Of a DNA stretch of 64,000 nt, positions 44,788-55,943 are shown piece after piece. The stretch lies in NCBI GenBank assembly GCA_002480495.1, contig DLCG01000017.1, positions 207,299 to 271,298 on the forward strand, read 5' to 3'. Position numbers and translations under genes: made by a program. The notes under the pieces were generated by a model. The model had not been told where the DNA came from, did not search any database, and saw nothing but the letters and a program-made list of their open reading frames with translations. Each line of letters opens with the position of its first letter. Positions within the stretch are counted from its first letter, which is position 1. Source of the DNA: Rhodobiaceae bacterium UBA7804 (GTDB taxonomy: Bacteria; Pseudomonadota; Alphaproteobacteria; Parvibaculales; Parvibaculaceae).

Positions 44788-47700
44788 TCAGAAGGCGATT
44801 CGAATCGCCGCCGACACGCTCTGCTCCTCATAGTCGCTCTGGAACTCACCATCATAGGTGACGCGCAGCGTGATGCCGTTCGTCCCTTCGAAGGTGAGCC
44901 CGCCAAGCACCCCATAGGAGACATCGTCGCGCGGCGTGGTCTGCGTGGTGAAGGCGCCGCCCCCGACAACGCTGCCGGTGATCGCCTCGTCGGGATCGGC
45001 AAGTTCGGAGAGAACCTTCACGCCGAGTTCCGGAATGAGGCGCGCGCCGCCCTCGAGCTCCGCCGTGTAGCGGAGATTGACGCCGCCCGCCGCACGAAGC
45101 GACTCGACGGTGCGCGCATCGACAGTCGTCGGCAATGGCCCCGTCTCCGTATAGGCATCCACGTCGACAAGGTTGTAGCGAAGTCCCGCATTCGGCGTGA
45201 CGTCCCACCGGCCGGCGGTGAACATGCGGCCGATCTCGGTGCGCGCCACGAATTGCGAACCGTCATAATCCGCCGTGTTGACGCCGCCGAGCGAGGTCCG
45301 CCTGCTCTCATAGCTGTTGAAGCCATAGCCGAGCGATCCGTTCACATACCAGGCGCCGGGGCGGTAGCTCGCGTAAGCGACCGCGCCATATCCATCGACC
45401 GTGTTGCTCGCATTTGCGCCCGCACCGTTCTCCTCGATATCGGAGGAGGTATAGAAGGCACTGAGGCCGATGCGCGTATTGGCCGCGACCTCACCGTCGA
45501 TACCGCCGGTGACGCCCCACATGTCGGTGTCGAAGCCATTGACGCCGGAAGGCGTGTATTCGGCCTTGAGCCCGCCGACGCGGCCCCAGAGCGCCCACTT
45601 GCCTTCGCCGCCGAGCATCGCGTCGCCCGCCGAAAGGCCGGTGTCGCCTGCATTGTTCGCAATGGTGAAGCCACCGCCCGAGATGCGATCCATGATCATG
45701 TCGAAGATGAGATCCGTGGACGCCATGGTGCTCGTGCCCTCGGCATTGCTTTCCGACGGCAGCGTGTCCTCGACGACCTCGAGAAGCGCCTGACGCTGCT
45801 CTTCCTCCGTCTCGAACTGCGCGAGCCACTGCGTCAGCGGACTATCGATCGGCTGTGTGGCGATATATTCGTCAATCGCCTTGGCGATGTTGACGAGGTT
45901 CACGCCACCATCATTGTCGAGCTCCGTATCCTCCGCCGTCTCCGCGAGCTGAACGCGCAGGAAGAGATCGTCGGCGGAGCCGCTCTCGATCACGCCGCCA
46001 TTCATCACCTTGAGGAAGTCGAAGAGGATCGTGTTGTCCTCGACGCGCGCCCCGCTATCGGTGACGCCGTTCTCGCTATCGGCCGAGGCGATCAGGATGT
46101 CGTCGCCGACGACACCCGAAAGACCGCCGATTACATCGACGTCGATGGTAGAACCGCTCGCGAAGGAGACGGTATCGCCATAGACGACACCCGCGCCGCC
46201 CGACGAGATGTCCGTGCGGAAGGTGTTGCCCTCGCCGAAGGAGACGGCGCCGCTCGCATCGAGATGGCCGCCGAGTGCGATGTCGAGCGTGCCGGTCACA
46301 TCGAGATGCCCCGCGATGTCCGCGCCCTCGCCCGTCACGCCGAGCGTCGCGCCTTCGGCCACCGAGACCGTGCCTTCGGCATAGCTTGTATGGATGCCGA
46401 CGCCGTCGAGCACGAGTTTGCCGCTGTCGATATCCACCGCATCGAAATGCGAGACGGCCCAGCCGCCGATACCGTCATCGAGGGCGATCGTATCGTCATG
46501 CGCGAAGGTGAGATGAGCGCTGTTGTAGACGATCCCGAGAGGTGCGATGCCGCTTTCCGTGGCATGGATACCCTGGCCGAGATCGACGCCTTCGCCGGTC
46601 ACGGTCACCTCGTCGATGCCATATCCGGTATAGACAGCGCCTGTGAGCGTGCCGCCGTCGATCAGGATCGTATCGTCGCTATAGCCGAGCGACGTGTCGA
46701 TATTGCCGTCGACGGAACCCGTATGGGCGATCTCGACGGTGCCCCCATACTCATGCTCGCTATGAGCGGAGACGAGCACATCGCCGGTGATCTCACCATC
46801 ATTGACGATGGAGACGTATTTCGTCTCGCTGGCATAGATCGCCGCACCATCGGAAGACGAGATGACGCCCGTTCCGGCATTGGTGATGTTGACCGTCGGT
46901 CCCGAAGCCTGGATGGCATCGGCATCGTCGCCTGTCGCCTCGATAGTGCCGGAGTTGTAGATGGTGGTAGTGGCGATGGCTTCCGAGCGGGCGACGACAG
47001 CGTGGGAATATTCGCCCGAAGCCGCAATCGCGCCGCTATTGGTCAGATCGACCGTACTGCCGCGCAGATGCACGCCATAGGTCTCGTCCGCATGGACAGT
47101 GATGGTGCCGTTATTGACGATTTCCGCATTGTAGAAGCCTTCGAGATAGACGCCGCCATCCTCGTTGCCACCACCTGCCGCGACGACAACCTCGCCATCC
47201 TCGTCGTTGAGGAAATAGGCATCATAGGCACCTTCGACCGACACGCGGCCGTCGATATAGCCCTGATTGTAGACGGCGACCTCTTCCGTCTCGCTGATCT
47301 CGATACCGGACTCATTGGTGTAGATGTTGCCGTCATTCGTGACGGTAGCGCTTTCGGCATACTGGATGTCGATGCCGTCGGCTGTGCCCGAACCGACATG
47401 GCCGTCATTGGTGACGGTGACTGTCTCCGCATAGGCGACATAGATCGCATCGCCGAGGGCGGCATAGATTTCACCCTCGTCGTAATTGTCGATCTCGACA
47501 GTGGGCCCGCTCGCATTGATGCCGTTGGCATCCTCGCCGGTGACCATGATGAGACCGTCATTCCTCACAGTCGTCGTGTGGTCGCTCGCGGAGGAAGCGA
47601 GAATGCCATGCGAGTAGTCGCCGCGGGTGCGGATCGTGCCGGAATTGTAGACCTCGACCGTCTGACCGGAGACGTCGATGCCATGAGACTCTTCGCCTGA

Positions 47701-50469
47701 CGTATCGATGGCGCCGCTGCTATAGGCCTGGACGGTCCCGTATTCGGCATGGGCTTCCATGCCGTCCGCATCGTCGCCATAGGTCGTGATCGCGGCGCCG
47801 GGCAGTTCGGGATCGTATTCCTCGCTGGCGCTCGCATTGACCACGTCCACATCGCCTTCATAGGAGATGATGGAGATGCCCGCCGCCTCGTCGCCATGGG
47901 TGGTGATGCTGGAGGCGATATTGTAGGCCCCTGCATCGTAACCCTCGCCATAGGCGCCATATTCGCCCGAGGCAACGACGCGAATGCCGGTGGAGCCTTC
48001 GCCATAGGTGACGATGCTGGAGGCATATTTGTTGGACGCAAAGGCGGTGTCGTCGTCGGACGTCGCCCAGATGCCGTAGGCACCGTGGCCGCGCGTGACG
48101 ATATCGCCATGATACTTGTTGACGGCGACGGCTTCATCCGAGTCCGAATAGGCGACGAGGCCGTGCGATCCTTCGCCGGAATGGGGCTCGTCATATTCGT
48201 CGAAAGTGCCGGTCGAAATCGAGCCGTAGAAGTTGCCCGCCCAGGCCGAGCCGCCGCTCGAGATGGCGGCGACGCCGATGGCGTTGTCGCCCGTCGTCAC
48301 GATGGTCGAGCGATAGTCGGAGGGCTCGAAATATTCCGTGTCGACATAATCCGTGATCCGCGCGAAGGGGCCTTCATCGGGCTCGTCCACATCGAGCGGA
48401 CCCGGACCGTAGAAGCCGAAGGGAAAGCCGTTGACCGCCATGGCAGTGCCGCCATGGCCGTTGCCCTCTCCCGCCATCGCCGCCTCCTGGACGGTTTCGA
48501 AGCCGGTACCGGCGGCAAGACCATGCGCGCCCTGGCCGGAGGTCGTAATTGAGCCGCCAAGCACGTTATAGGCCGTGGCGGAATTCTCGACCGAGAAGGC
48601 GCCGACGCCGCCAGCGAGATCGCCGCGCGTTTCGACATCGCCGGCATTGCCCGCGATTGCGCCCGAGTATTCGGAATATTCGTGGTACCCGTAGGTGTTG
48701 TAGTCCATCGCGATGACGCCGACCGAGGCGGTGCCGAACGTGTCGATGTCGCCGGTATTGATCGCCTGGGCGAGACCGTATTCGGTACTTGCGGAAAGCG
48801 CCTCGGCGTAATCGCCCCGCGTGGTGACGGAGCCGGTGCTCAGCGCGAGGGAGCCTTCATCCTCGCCGCGCACGCGGATGCCTGCCGAACCGTCGCCGTA
48901 GTAATCGTCTTCTTCCGAATAGCCGGTCGAGACCGAGCCGTAATTCTTGACGATGGCCGTGTCGCCGCCGGCATGGACGGCGGTCGCCTCCTCGTCCCAG
49001 CTGCTCACGCTGCCGCCTTCGCCAATGATGATGACGGCATCGCCCTCCTCGGCGAAGGCCTCGACGACGGGATCGCCGCTCTCCTCGGAGGAGATGCTGC
49101 CGTCGTTCCTCACATAGGCATATTCATTGGCACTGATTTCGACCGAACCGGAGATGACGGCATGAGCGCGGTTGTAGACGCGCGCTTCGTCGGTCTCATC
49201 GACCTCGATCGCATTGCCTTCCTCGGCATAGATCACGCCATAGGCGACGACATCCTCGCCATCCATCACGGCGTCGTTCGTAATCCTGACGGTTGGGCCG
49301 GAGGCTTCGATGGCGTCCGAATACTCGCCATAGACGGCGATGAGCCCGGTATTCACGATGGTGGTCGTGTCGTCGCCTTCGGAATCCGCCTCGACCGCGG
49401 CGGACTCGTAACCATATGTCCTGATGCTGCCGGAATTGTTGAGATAGACCGAATAGCCTTCGATGCTGACGCCGTTCGATCCGTCGCCATAGGTGATGAC
49501 GGAACCGGCATTGGTGACATCGACCTCTTCGCTGCGGCCATAGATGCCGTCCGATTCCTCGCCGAAGGTGGTGATGAGGCCGCCTTCCGCATTCACGAGG
49601 TCGGCGCTGCCTTCCGAATAGTAGCTCTCGGTGACGGCGCGAAGACCATCCGCTTCGCTGCCATCCGTTTCGATCTCGCCGGAGTTGTAGGCATAGGCGT
49701 CGTATTTCGCGAAAGCATAGACGCCGCGCGCCTCGGAGCCTTCGGTGAAGACGAGCCCCTTGTTGATGGCGTTGGCATATTTGCCGTCCGCCGAAACGCC
49801 CGTGCTGTCTTCGCCCGTGGTCGAGACGTTGCCGTAGTTGGCGGCGGTGGCCGTGCCATACCATTCGTCCCATTCGGACTGTGCATAGACACCGTAGGAA
49901 TCTTCCGAGGTCGTGCCGACGATGCCGGTGGCGCTGTTTATGGCCGTGGCGTCATAGCCCTCATCGGCATAAGCGACGATACCGTGATGCTCGCCATATT
50001 CGTCGTAATAGCTGCCAGTCAGCACGGTGCCGTCATTGACGACTGTCTGGTCCCCCTCGCCGTTGACCACGATGCCGGCATTGTCGCCATAGTAGTTGGC
50101 CTCTTCATTCGTCGTGTCGACGATGGAGCCCTCGCCGAGAACGACCGTGACGTCCTCGACATCTATGTCGATGGTTTCATCGAAAGTGCCGATGCAGAGG
50201 ATCTGTTCGCCTTCGCCGGCCTGGGGCAGGCATGTGCCGTCGGCTCTCGCCTGCCCCGTGCCGCCGAGGCCGACGGCGACCATCGACGCGCCGGAAAGAA
50301 GCGCGGCGGCGAAGAGGCGGCGCACACCGCCCGCCGTCGACGGCGCGCCGCTCGTGCGCACGACGCCGCTGTAATAGCTGTAGGCCGAGCCGAGAAGATT
50401 GTTCTCCGCGGTCTTCATCTGACCCGGCTTCGCGCCGCGATTCTTCTTTCCGTTATTCCGCTTCGTCAT
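44788..50469 (-). CDS. Large autotransporter (type Va) with repetitive acidic passenger
   Basis: An 1893-residue protein. A 76-residue N-terminal leader (basic start, hydrophobic segment 52-70, probable cut after QARA) precedes a ~1500-residue passenger of beta-helix-like repeats (units such as NTGLI...GEYSDAIEASGPTVRITN and TTGEDSTGVSA), rich in Asp, Glu, Gly and Tyr. A linker and a C-terminal beta-barrel follow (~1620-1893), ending in IAF, with the translocator opening KWALWGRVGG. There are two cysteines near the mature N-terminus (CLPQAGEGEQILC). No protease or known adhesin motif was seen. The long open frames antisense to it are coding shadows. Probable surface adhesin. Confidence 0.93.
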   Translation of the reverse strand: MTKRNNGKKNRGAKPGQMKTAENNLLGSAYSYYSGVVRTSGAPSTAGGVRRLFAAALLSGASMVAVGLGGTGQARADGTCLPQAGEGEQILCIGTFDETIDIDVEDVTVVLGEGSIVDTTNEEANYYGDNAGIVVNGEGDQTVVNDGTVLTGSYYDEYGEHHGIVAYADEGYDATAINSATGIVGTTSEDSYGVYAQSEWDEWYGTATAANYGNVSTTGEDSTGVSADGKYANAINKGLVFTEGSEARGVYAFAKYDAYAYNSGEIETDGSEADGLRAVTESYYSEGSADLVNAEGGLITTFGEESDGIYGRSEEVDVTNAGSVITYGDGSNGVSIEGYSVYLNNSGSIRTYGYESAAVEADSEGDDTTTIVNTGLIAVYGEYSDAIEASGPTVRITNDAVMDGEDVVAYGVIYAEEGNAIEVDETDEARVYNRAHAVISGSVEISANEYAYVRNDGSISSEESGDPVVEAFAEEGDAVIIIGEGGSVSSWDEEATAVHAGGDTAIVKNYGSVSTGYSEEDDYYGDGSAGIRVRGEDEGSLALSTGSVTTRGDYAEALSASTEYGLAQAINTGDIDTFGTASVGVIAMDYNTYGYHEYSEYSGAIAGNAGDVETRGDLAGGVGAFSVENSATAYNVLGGSITTSGQGAHGLAAGTGFETVQEAAMAGEGNGHGGTAMAVNGFPFGFYGPGPLDVDEPDEGPFARITDYVDTEYFEPSDYRSTIVTTGDNAIGVAAISSGGSAWAGNFYGSISTGTFDEYDEPHSGEGSHGLVAYSDSDEAVAVNKYHGDIVTRGHGAYGIWATSDDDTAFASNKYASSIVTYGEGSTGIRVVASGEYGAYGEGYDAGAYNIASSITTHGDEAAGISIISYEGDVDVVNASASEEYDPELPGAAITTYGDDADGMEAHAEYGTVQAYSSGAIDTSGEESHGIDVSGQTVEVYNSGTIRTRGDYSHGILASSASDHTTTVRNDGLIMVTGEDANGINASGPTVEIDNYDEGEIYAALGDAIYVAYAETVTVTNDGHVGSGTADGIDIQYAESATVTNDGNIYTNESGIEISETEEVAVYNQGYIDGRVSVEGAYDAYFLNDEDGEVVVAAGGGNEDGGVYLEGFYNAEIVNNGTITVHADETYGVHLRGSTVDLTNSGAIAASGEYSHAVVARSEAIATTTIYNSGTIEATGDDADAIQASGPTVNITNAGTGVISSSDGAAIYASETKYVSIVNDGEITGDVLVSAHSEHEYGGTVEIAHTGSVDGNIDTSLGYSDDTILIDGGTLTGAVYTGYGIDEVTVTGEGVDLGQGIHATESGIAPLGIVYNSAHLTFAHDDTIALDDGIGGWAVSHFDAVDIDSGKLVLDGVGIHTSYAEGTVSVAEGATLGVTGEGADIAGHLDVTGTLDIALGGHLDASGAVSFGEGNTFRTDISSGGAGVVYGDTVSFASGSTIDVDVIGGLSGVVGDDILIASADSENGVTDSGARVEDNTILFDFLKVMNGGVIESGSADDLFLRVQLAETAEDTELDNDGGVNLVNIAKAIDEYIATQPIDSPLTQWLAQFETEEEQRQALLEVVEDTLPSESNAEGTSTMASTDLIFDMIMDRISGGGFTIANNAGDTGLSAGDAMLGGEGKWALWGRVGGLKAEYTPSGVNGFDTDMWGVTGGIDGEVAANTRIGLSAFYTSSDIEENGAGANASNTVDGYGAVAYASYRPGAWYVNGSLGYGFNSYESRRTSLGGVNTADYDGSQFVARTEIGRMFTAGRWDVTPNAGLRYNLVDVDAYTETGPLPTTVDARTVESLRAAGGVNLRYTAELEGGARLIPELGVKVLSELADPDEAITGSVVGGGAFTTQTTPRDDVSYGVLGGLTFEGTNGITLRVTYDGEFQSDYEEQSVSAAIRIAF

Positions 50470-50747
50470 CGGGAGCCCCCAAAAGAGTCAATTCGGGAGC
50501 AAGACTGCGCGAGCGGAAAAAGGCGCTCTACTTGAGTCTAAGCCAAAGAGGAGAGGTGTTTTCCTCCAATACGGCGCAACCGCAAAACCGTTAAGCCGGC
50601 CCGTTTCGGCGGACGGTATTGTGCAAGGGATTGCGCGGGGAAATACGAGGTGCGCGATGGAGACGGGTTAACGGCGCGCGGATTTCGATTCAATTCGACA
50701 CGGAAAACGGACGAGTCGTTTGGCTTTTGCCTTGGCCAACTCCATCG

Positions 50748-50796
50748 CCCCCGCCCCGAGAAATTCGAACTTGCGAAGAATTTCTCGGGGCGGGGG
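50748..50796. repeat. Perfect 19-bp inverted repeat
   Basis: Arms 50748-50766 and 50778-50796 are exact reverse complements (CCCCCGCCCCGAGAAATTC is the left arm) around an 11-nt loop. It lies 24 bp after the end of the minus-strand gene at 50820 and upstream of the autotransporter gene. No T-run follows on the minus strand. It could be a strong transcript end or RNA-stabilising hairpin. The remaining gap (50470-50819) holds no gene. Confidence 0.9.
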
Positions 50797-50819
50797 ACAG
50801 AGCAGAACAGTCCGCGTCG

Positions 50820-51965
50820 TCAGGCCACCGCTTCTTTCTTTTCGCCGGAGGGCGCATCGCGCCTGTCATCCGGCGACCAGTTCTCGATGGAGATGTCGGT
50901 GCGGATCGACCCGTCGAGAAGACCCGTCGCCTTGGGACATGAAACGCCCGGCAGCACGAAGACGTCGAAGAGTTCGCGCACCTCGCCCTTCAGCCTGATC
51001 CATTCGACGATATTGCCGTTGCGCGTATCGACGATCTGAACGCCGCACCAGGGCTCGGCATCGCGCTTCGCCAGTTCGCCGTCGAGTTCGAGGCCGGAGA
51101 AACTGCCGTCGCGCGGAAGCGAAAGGCCCACAAACGCATATGGCCCGTGAAAGGCGAGGCCGCGCGCGAAGCCCGGCAGGAAGGTGACGACCTCGCGCGC
51201 GCCCGTTTCCTCGTCGACGCGGCAAAGCTCGCCCCGGCCCGAATTCAGCACCCAGAGCTTGCCGTCGTGAATGCGCGGCGAATGCGGCATGGAAAGCTCC
51301 TCGCTCACCATGCGGTCGGTCCGCACATCCATGACGAGGCCGCCGGAAGCGCGGCGGTCCCGCCAGCCCGTGATGATGTCGCTGCGGCAGACGGCGGTGA
51401 CATAGCGCGCCTCGCCATCGGCCATGGCAAGGCCGTTCAGATGACAGCGGTCTTCGGGCGCGAGGCGCGAGATGAAAGGCGGCTTCCAGATCGGTTTGAA
51501 ACTATGCGTGAGACTGAAGGTCGAGAGGCAGGAGAACTTCGTGTTCACGAAAATGACGCGGCCGCCCTTTTCGACGCCGAGCTCATGCGCATCGACATCG
51601 CCTGTGGTCTGCGCATTGCGCGGCACATAGTTGCGGTCGAAATCACCCATCTTCTGACCGGCGGCGAGTACGTTTTCGAGGCGCCATATCTGGTATTGCG
51701 TCGCGAGGTAGAGACGCTGCGGCGTGGCGGCGACGCCCATCGCATGAACGAAATGGCGCTCGTGGAAACTCACCTTGCCGCGCGGCAGGCGGCCGACGAG
51801 ATAGAGGCGGCCGGACTGATAGGAAGTGAAGCCGAAGCTCAGCCCGTTCCTTTCCATGAAGGCGTGAAGCCCGCGCGAGCAGGAAATCTGCGTCGGCTTC
51901 TTTTCCCGCGGGCCTGCCGGGGGCTTCAGTGCCGTCACGTTTCGCTTTTCCGGATTTTCGGTCAT
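50820..51965 (-). CDS. TIGR03032-like conserved protein, predicted beta-propeller
   Basis: A 381-residue soluble protein. Repeated propeller-like strands are seen, with characteristic stretches YQSGRLYLVGRLPRG, HFVHAMGVAATPQRLYLATQYQIWRLEN, NRDYVPR-type NYVPRNAQTTGDVDAHELG, FSCLSTFS, and DRCHLNGLAM. These match my recollection of the TIGR03032 family, whose function is not known. The start MTENPEKR at 51965 follows GGAAGGA; a longer frame exists to 52064. It is divergent from the 2OG-oxygenase-like gene (starts 205 bp apart), suggesting shared control. No signal peptide was seen. Confidence 0.75.
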   Translation of the reverse strand: MTENPEKRNVTALKPPAGPREKKPTQISCSRGLHAFMERNGLSFGFTSYQSGRLYLVGRLPRGKVSFHERHFVHAMGVAATPQRLYLATQYQIWRLENVLAAGQKMGDFDRNYVPRNAQTTGDVDAHELGVEKGGRVIFVNTKFSCLSTFSLTHSFKPIWKPPFISRLAPEDRCHLNGLAMADGEARYVTAVCRSDIITGWRDRRASGGLVMDVRTDRMVSEELSMPHSPRIHDGKLWVLNSGRGELCRVDEETGAREVVTFLPGFARGLAFHGPYAFVGLSLPRDGSFSGLELDGELAKRDAEPWCGVQIVDTRNGNIVEWIRLKGEVRELFDVFVLPGVSCPKATGLLDGSIRTDISIENWSPDDRRDAPSGEKKEAVA

Positions 51966-52170
51966 CGCCGCCAATTCCTTCCATTCGGATGCGAAAGCCG
52001 GATGCGCGCGAAACGGTTTCGCTAGATTCGGGTGAAGAGCAAGGGCGGCAAGGCGCCATTGCAACCGCGTGCAACAGGGACGATTGCAACATGGTCAAAG
52101 AGAGATTCTCGACTGCCGATGGCTCCATTTTCGCGCGAATTGGCGGCGCGTATTTCGCGGGAGCACGGCC

Positions 52171-52854
52171 ATGACGAAGGCGAAGGCAAGCGCGTTGAAG
52201 GCCGTGCCGGAGGCGGGCGAAAAGCCTGCGCCAACGCAGGAAGCGCGGCCGGGCTTCAAGCCCGAGACATGGTTTCCGGCCCCCGTCTGGTCGCGCCGCG
52301 TCCCCGACCATGAACGGATCGACGCACATATTCTCTCCGTTCTGGAGGAACTCGAGCGACAAGGCCGCGCGATCACGCGCTCCAATGTCGGCGGCTGGCA
52401 CTCGGCCGCGAACCTCCATCTAGGCCAAGAGCTTGCCGAGATCCGCCGCATCATCGGCAATGCGGTCGCGGGATGCGCGGCGCATCTGTCGTTCGATTTC
52501 GACCGCTTCGAACTCTTCTTCCAGGAGATGTGGCTGAACAAGAACGGGCCGGACGACTTCAACAAGGCGCATGTGCATCCGAACTCGCTGCTGTCGGGCG
52601 CCTATTACGCGAAGGTGCCGGAGAAGAGCGGCAATATCGAGTTCTACGATCCCGTGCGCGAGCGCGTGATGTGCACTTTCCCCGTGAAGGCGCGGACGCG
52701 CATCAACAGCCAGGCGATGGAATACAAGGGGCGCGAGGGGCTGCTGCTGATCTTCCCCGGCTGGCTGCAGCATTCCGTGCAGCCGAACCGGAGCGATGAC
52801 TTCCGCGTCTCGATCAGCTTCAATATGGGCTTCCGGAGGAAAGCGGGCCGCTGA
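52171..52854 (+). CDS. 2OG-Fe(II)-oxygenase-like protein (TIGR02466-like)
   Basis: A 227-residue protein with a double-stranded beta-helix core. Motifs are KAHVHPNSLLSGAYY (His134, His136), NIEFYDP, and LLLIFPGWLQHSVQP with distal His201, then Arg212 in FRVSISFN, a candidate 2-oxoglutarate anchor. The usual HxD is replaced by HxH, as I recall for this family, so the iron ligation or activity may be unusual. The ~35-residue N-terminus is Lys/Ala/Pro-rich. ATG at 52171 follows GGGAG. Divergent from the TIGR03032-like gene; a terminator follows. Confidence 0.78.
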   Translation: MTKAKASALKAVPEAGEKPAPTQEARPGFKPETWFPAPVWSRRVPDHERIDAHILSVLEELERQGRAITRSNVGGWHSAANLHLGQELAEIRRIIGNAVAGCAAHLSFDFDRFELFFQEMWLNKNGPDDFNKAHVHPNSLLSGAYYAKVPEKSGNIEFYDPVRERVMCTFPVKARTRINSQAMEYKGREGLLLIFPGWLQHSVQPNRSDDFRVSISFNMGFRRKAGR

Positions 52855-52889
52855 CTCCACCCCCCATGCGGCACACCCGCAACGCCGAG

Positions 52890-52915
52890 AAGCCCCCGGA
52901 TTCCGGGGGCTTTTT
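52890..52915 (+). terminator. Intrinsic terminator
   Basis: Stem AAGCCCCCGG/CCGGGGGCTT, 3-nt loop, then TTT; 36 bp after the oxygenase-like gene. Confidence 0.92.
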
Positions 52916-52945
52916 GCTTATCGGCACAAGGGGGTTCCATTCCGC

Positions 52946-55192
<2,247 letters not shown>

Positions 55193-55222
55193 CGCGAACC
55201 GCCCTCAAGGGATCACGACATG

Positions 55223-55256
55223 CGCCGTCCCCGGATCGTCCGGGGACGGCGTTTTT
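55223..55256 (+). terminator. Intrinsic terminator of katG
   Basis: 13-bp perfect stem CGCCGTCCCCGGA/TCCGGGGACGGCG, 3-nt loop, then TTTTT. Confidence 0.95.
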
Positions 55257-55298
55257 ATCTCCGAATCACAATGATTTTTTCGTTCCCCGGCGCGGCCT

Positions 55299-55934
55299 TC
55301 ACGCCTTCCCCGGACGCCGCACGGCCCTGACCTTGCCGCTGTTTCCGCCGCCGCAGAAGAAGCGCGTGCCGCCATCCGACTCGAGACCGGAGACAATGGT
55401 TCCCTCGGGCATGTCGATGCGGTCGAGAACCTCGCCGCTTTCGCGGTCCAGGCGCCTGATGTCGCTCTTGTCGTTCTCCCAGGTCCCGTGCCAGAGCTCG
55501 CCATCGACCCAGGTGACGCCGGTGACGAAGCGGTCCGAGCGGATGGAGCGAAGCACGGCGCCCGTTTCCGGATCGACCTGATGAATAAGGCGGTCGCGGT
55601 ACTGGCCGACCCAGAGCGATCCTTCGGCCCAGGCGAGGCCCGAATTGCCGTCGCCGGGCGCAGGGATCGTCGCGACGATCTCGCCGGTTTGGGGATCGAC
55701 TTTCTGGATCACCTGATCCGCGATCTGGAAGAGATATTTGCCGTCGAAGGCCGTACCCGCATGAGCCTCGACCGCGAGCGAACGCTCGATCTCGCCGCTT
55801 TCGGGATCGAGAGCCTCGATGCGCCCGCCCGTCGCGAACCAGACCCGCTCACCATCGAAACTGACCCCGTGAACATTTTCGATTCCGGGAAAGGGCCCGT
55901 ATTCGCGGATGATTTCTGCGGCTTTGCTTTTCAT
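55299..55934 (-). CDS. Small beta-propeller (SMP-30/YncE-like) cytosolic protein
   Basis: A 211-residue protein of repeated ~40-residue units with the pattern IQKVDPQTGEIVATIPAP / LIHQVDPETGAVLRSI / RRLDRESGEVLDRI, typical of YVTN/SMP-30-type propeller blades. It is short for a full propeller (about four to five blades). No signal peptide. It starts 9 bp after the end of the TPR/winged-helix regulator gene on the same strand, so both are probably one operon. Ligand or activity is unknown; a sensor or lactonase role is only a guess. Confidence 0.78.
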   Translation of the reverse strand: MKSKAAEIIREYGPFPGIENVHGVSFDGERVWFATGGRIEALDPESGEIERSLAVEAHAGTAFDGKYLFQIADQVIQKVDPQTGEIVATIPAPGDGNSGLAWAEGSLWVGQYRDRLIHQVDPETGAVLRSIRSDRFVTGVTWVDGELWHGTWENDKSDIRRLDRESGEVLDRIDMPEGTIVSGLESDGGTRFFCGGGNSGKVRAVRRPGKA

Positions 55935-55943
55935 GGAAACACC

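Noticed and set aside
44668..47700. 1010-residue open frame antisense to the autotransporter, with a second of 617 residues at 48682-50535
   Set aside because: Composition is an Ile/Asp/Arg/Ala-rich mirror of the repeated autotransporter codons, with no ribosome site, domain or start context. The sense strand has a leader, repeats and a barrel, so these are shadows.
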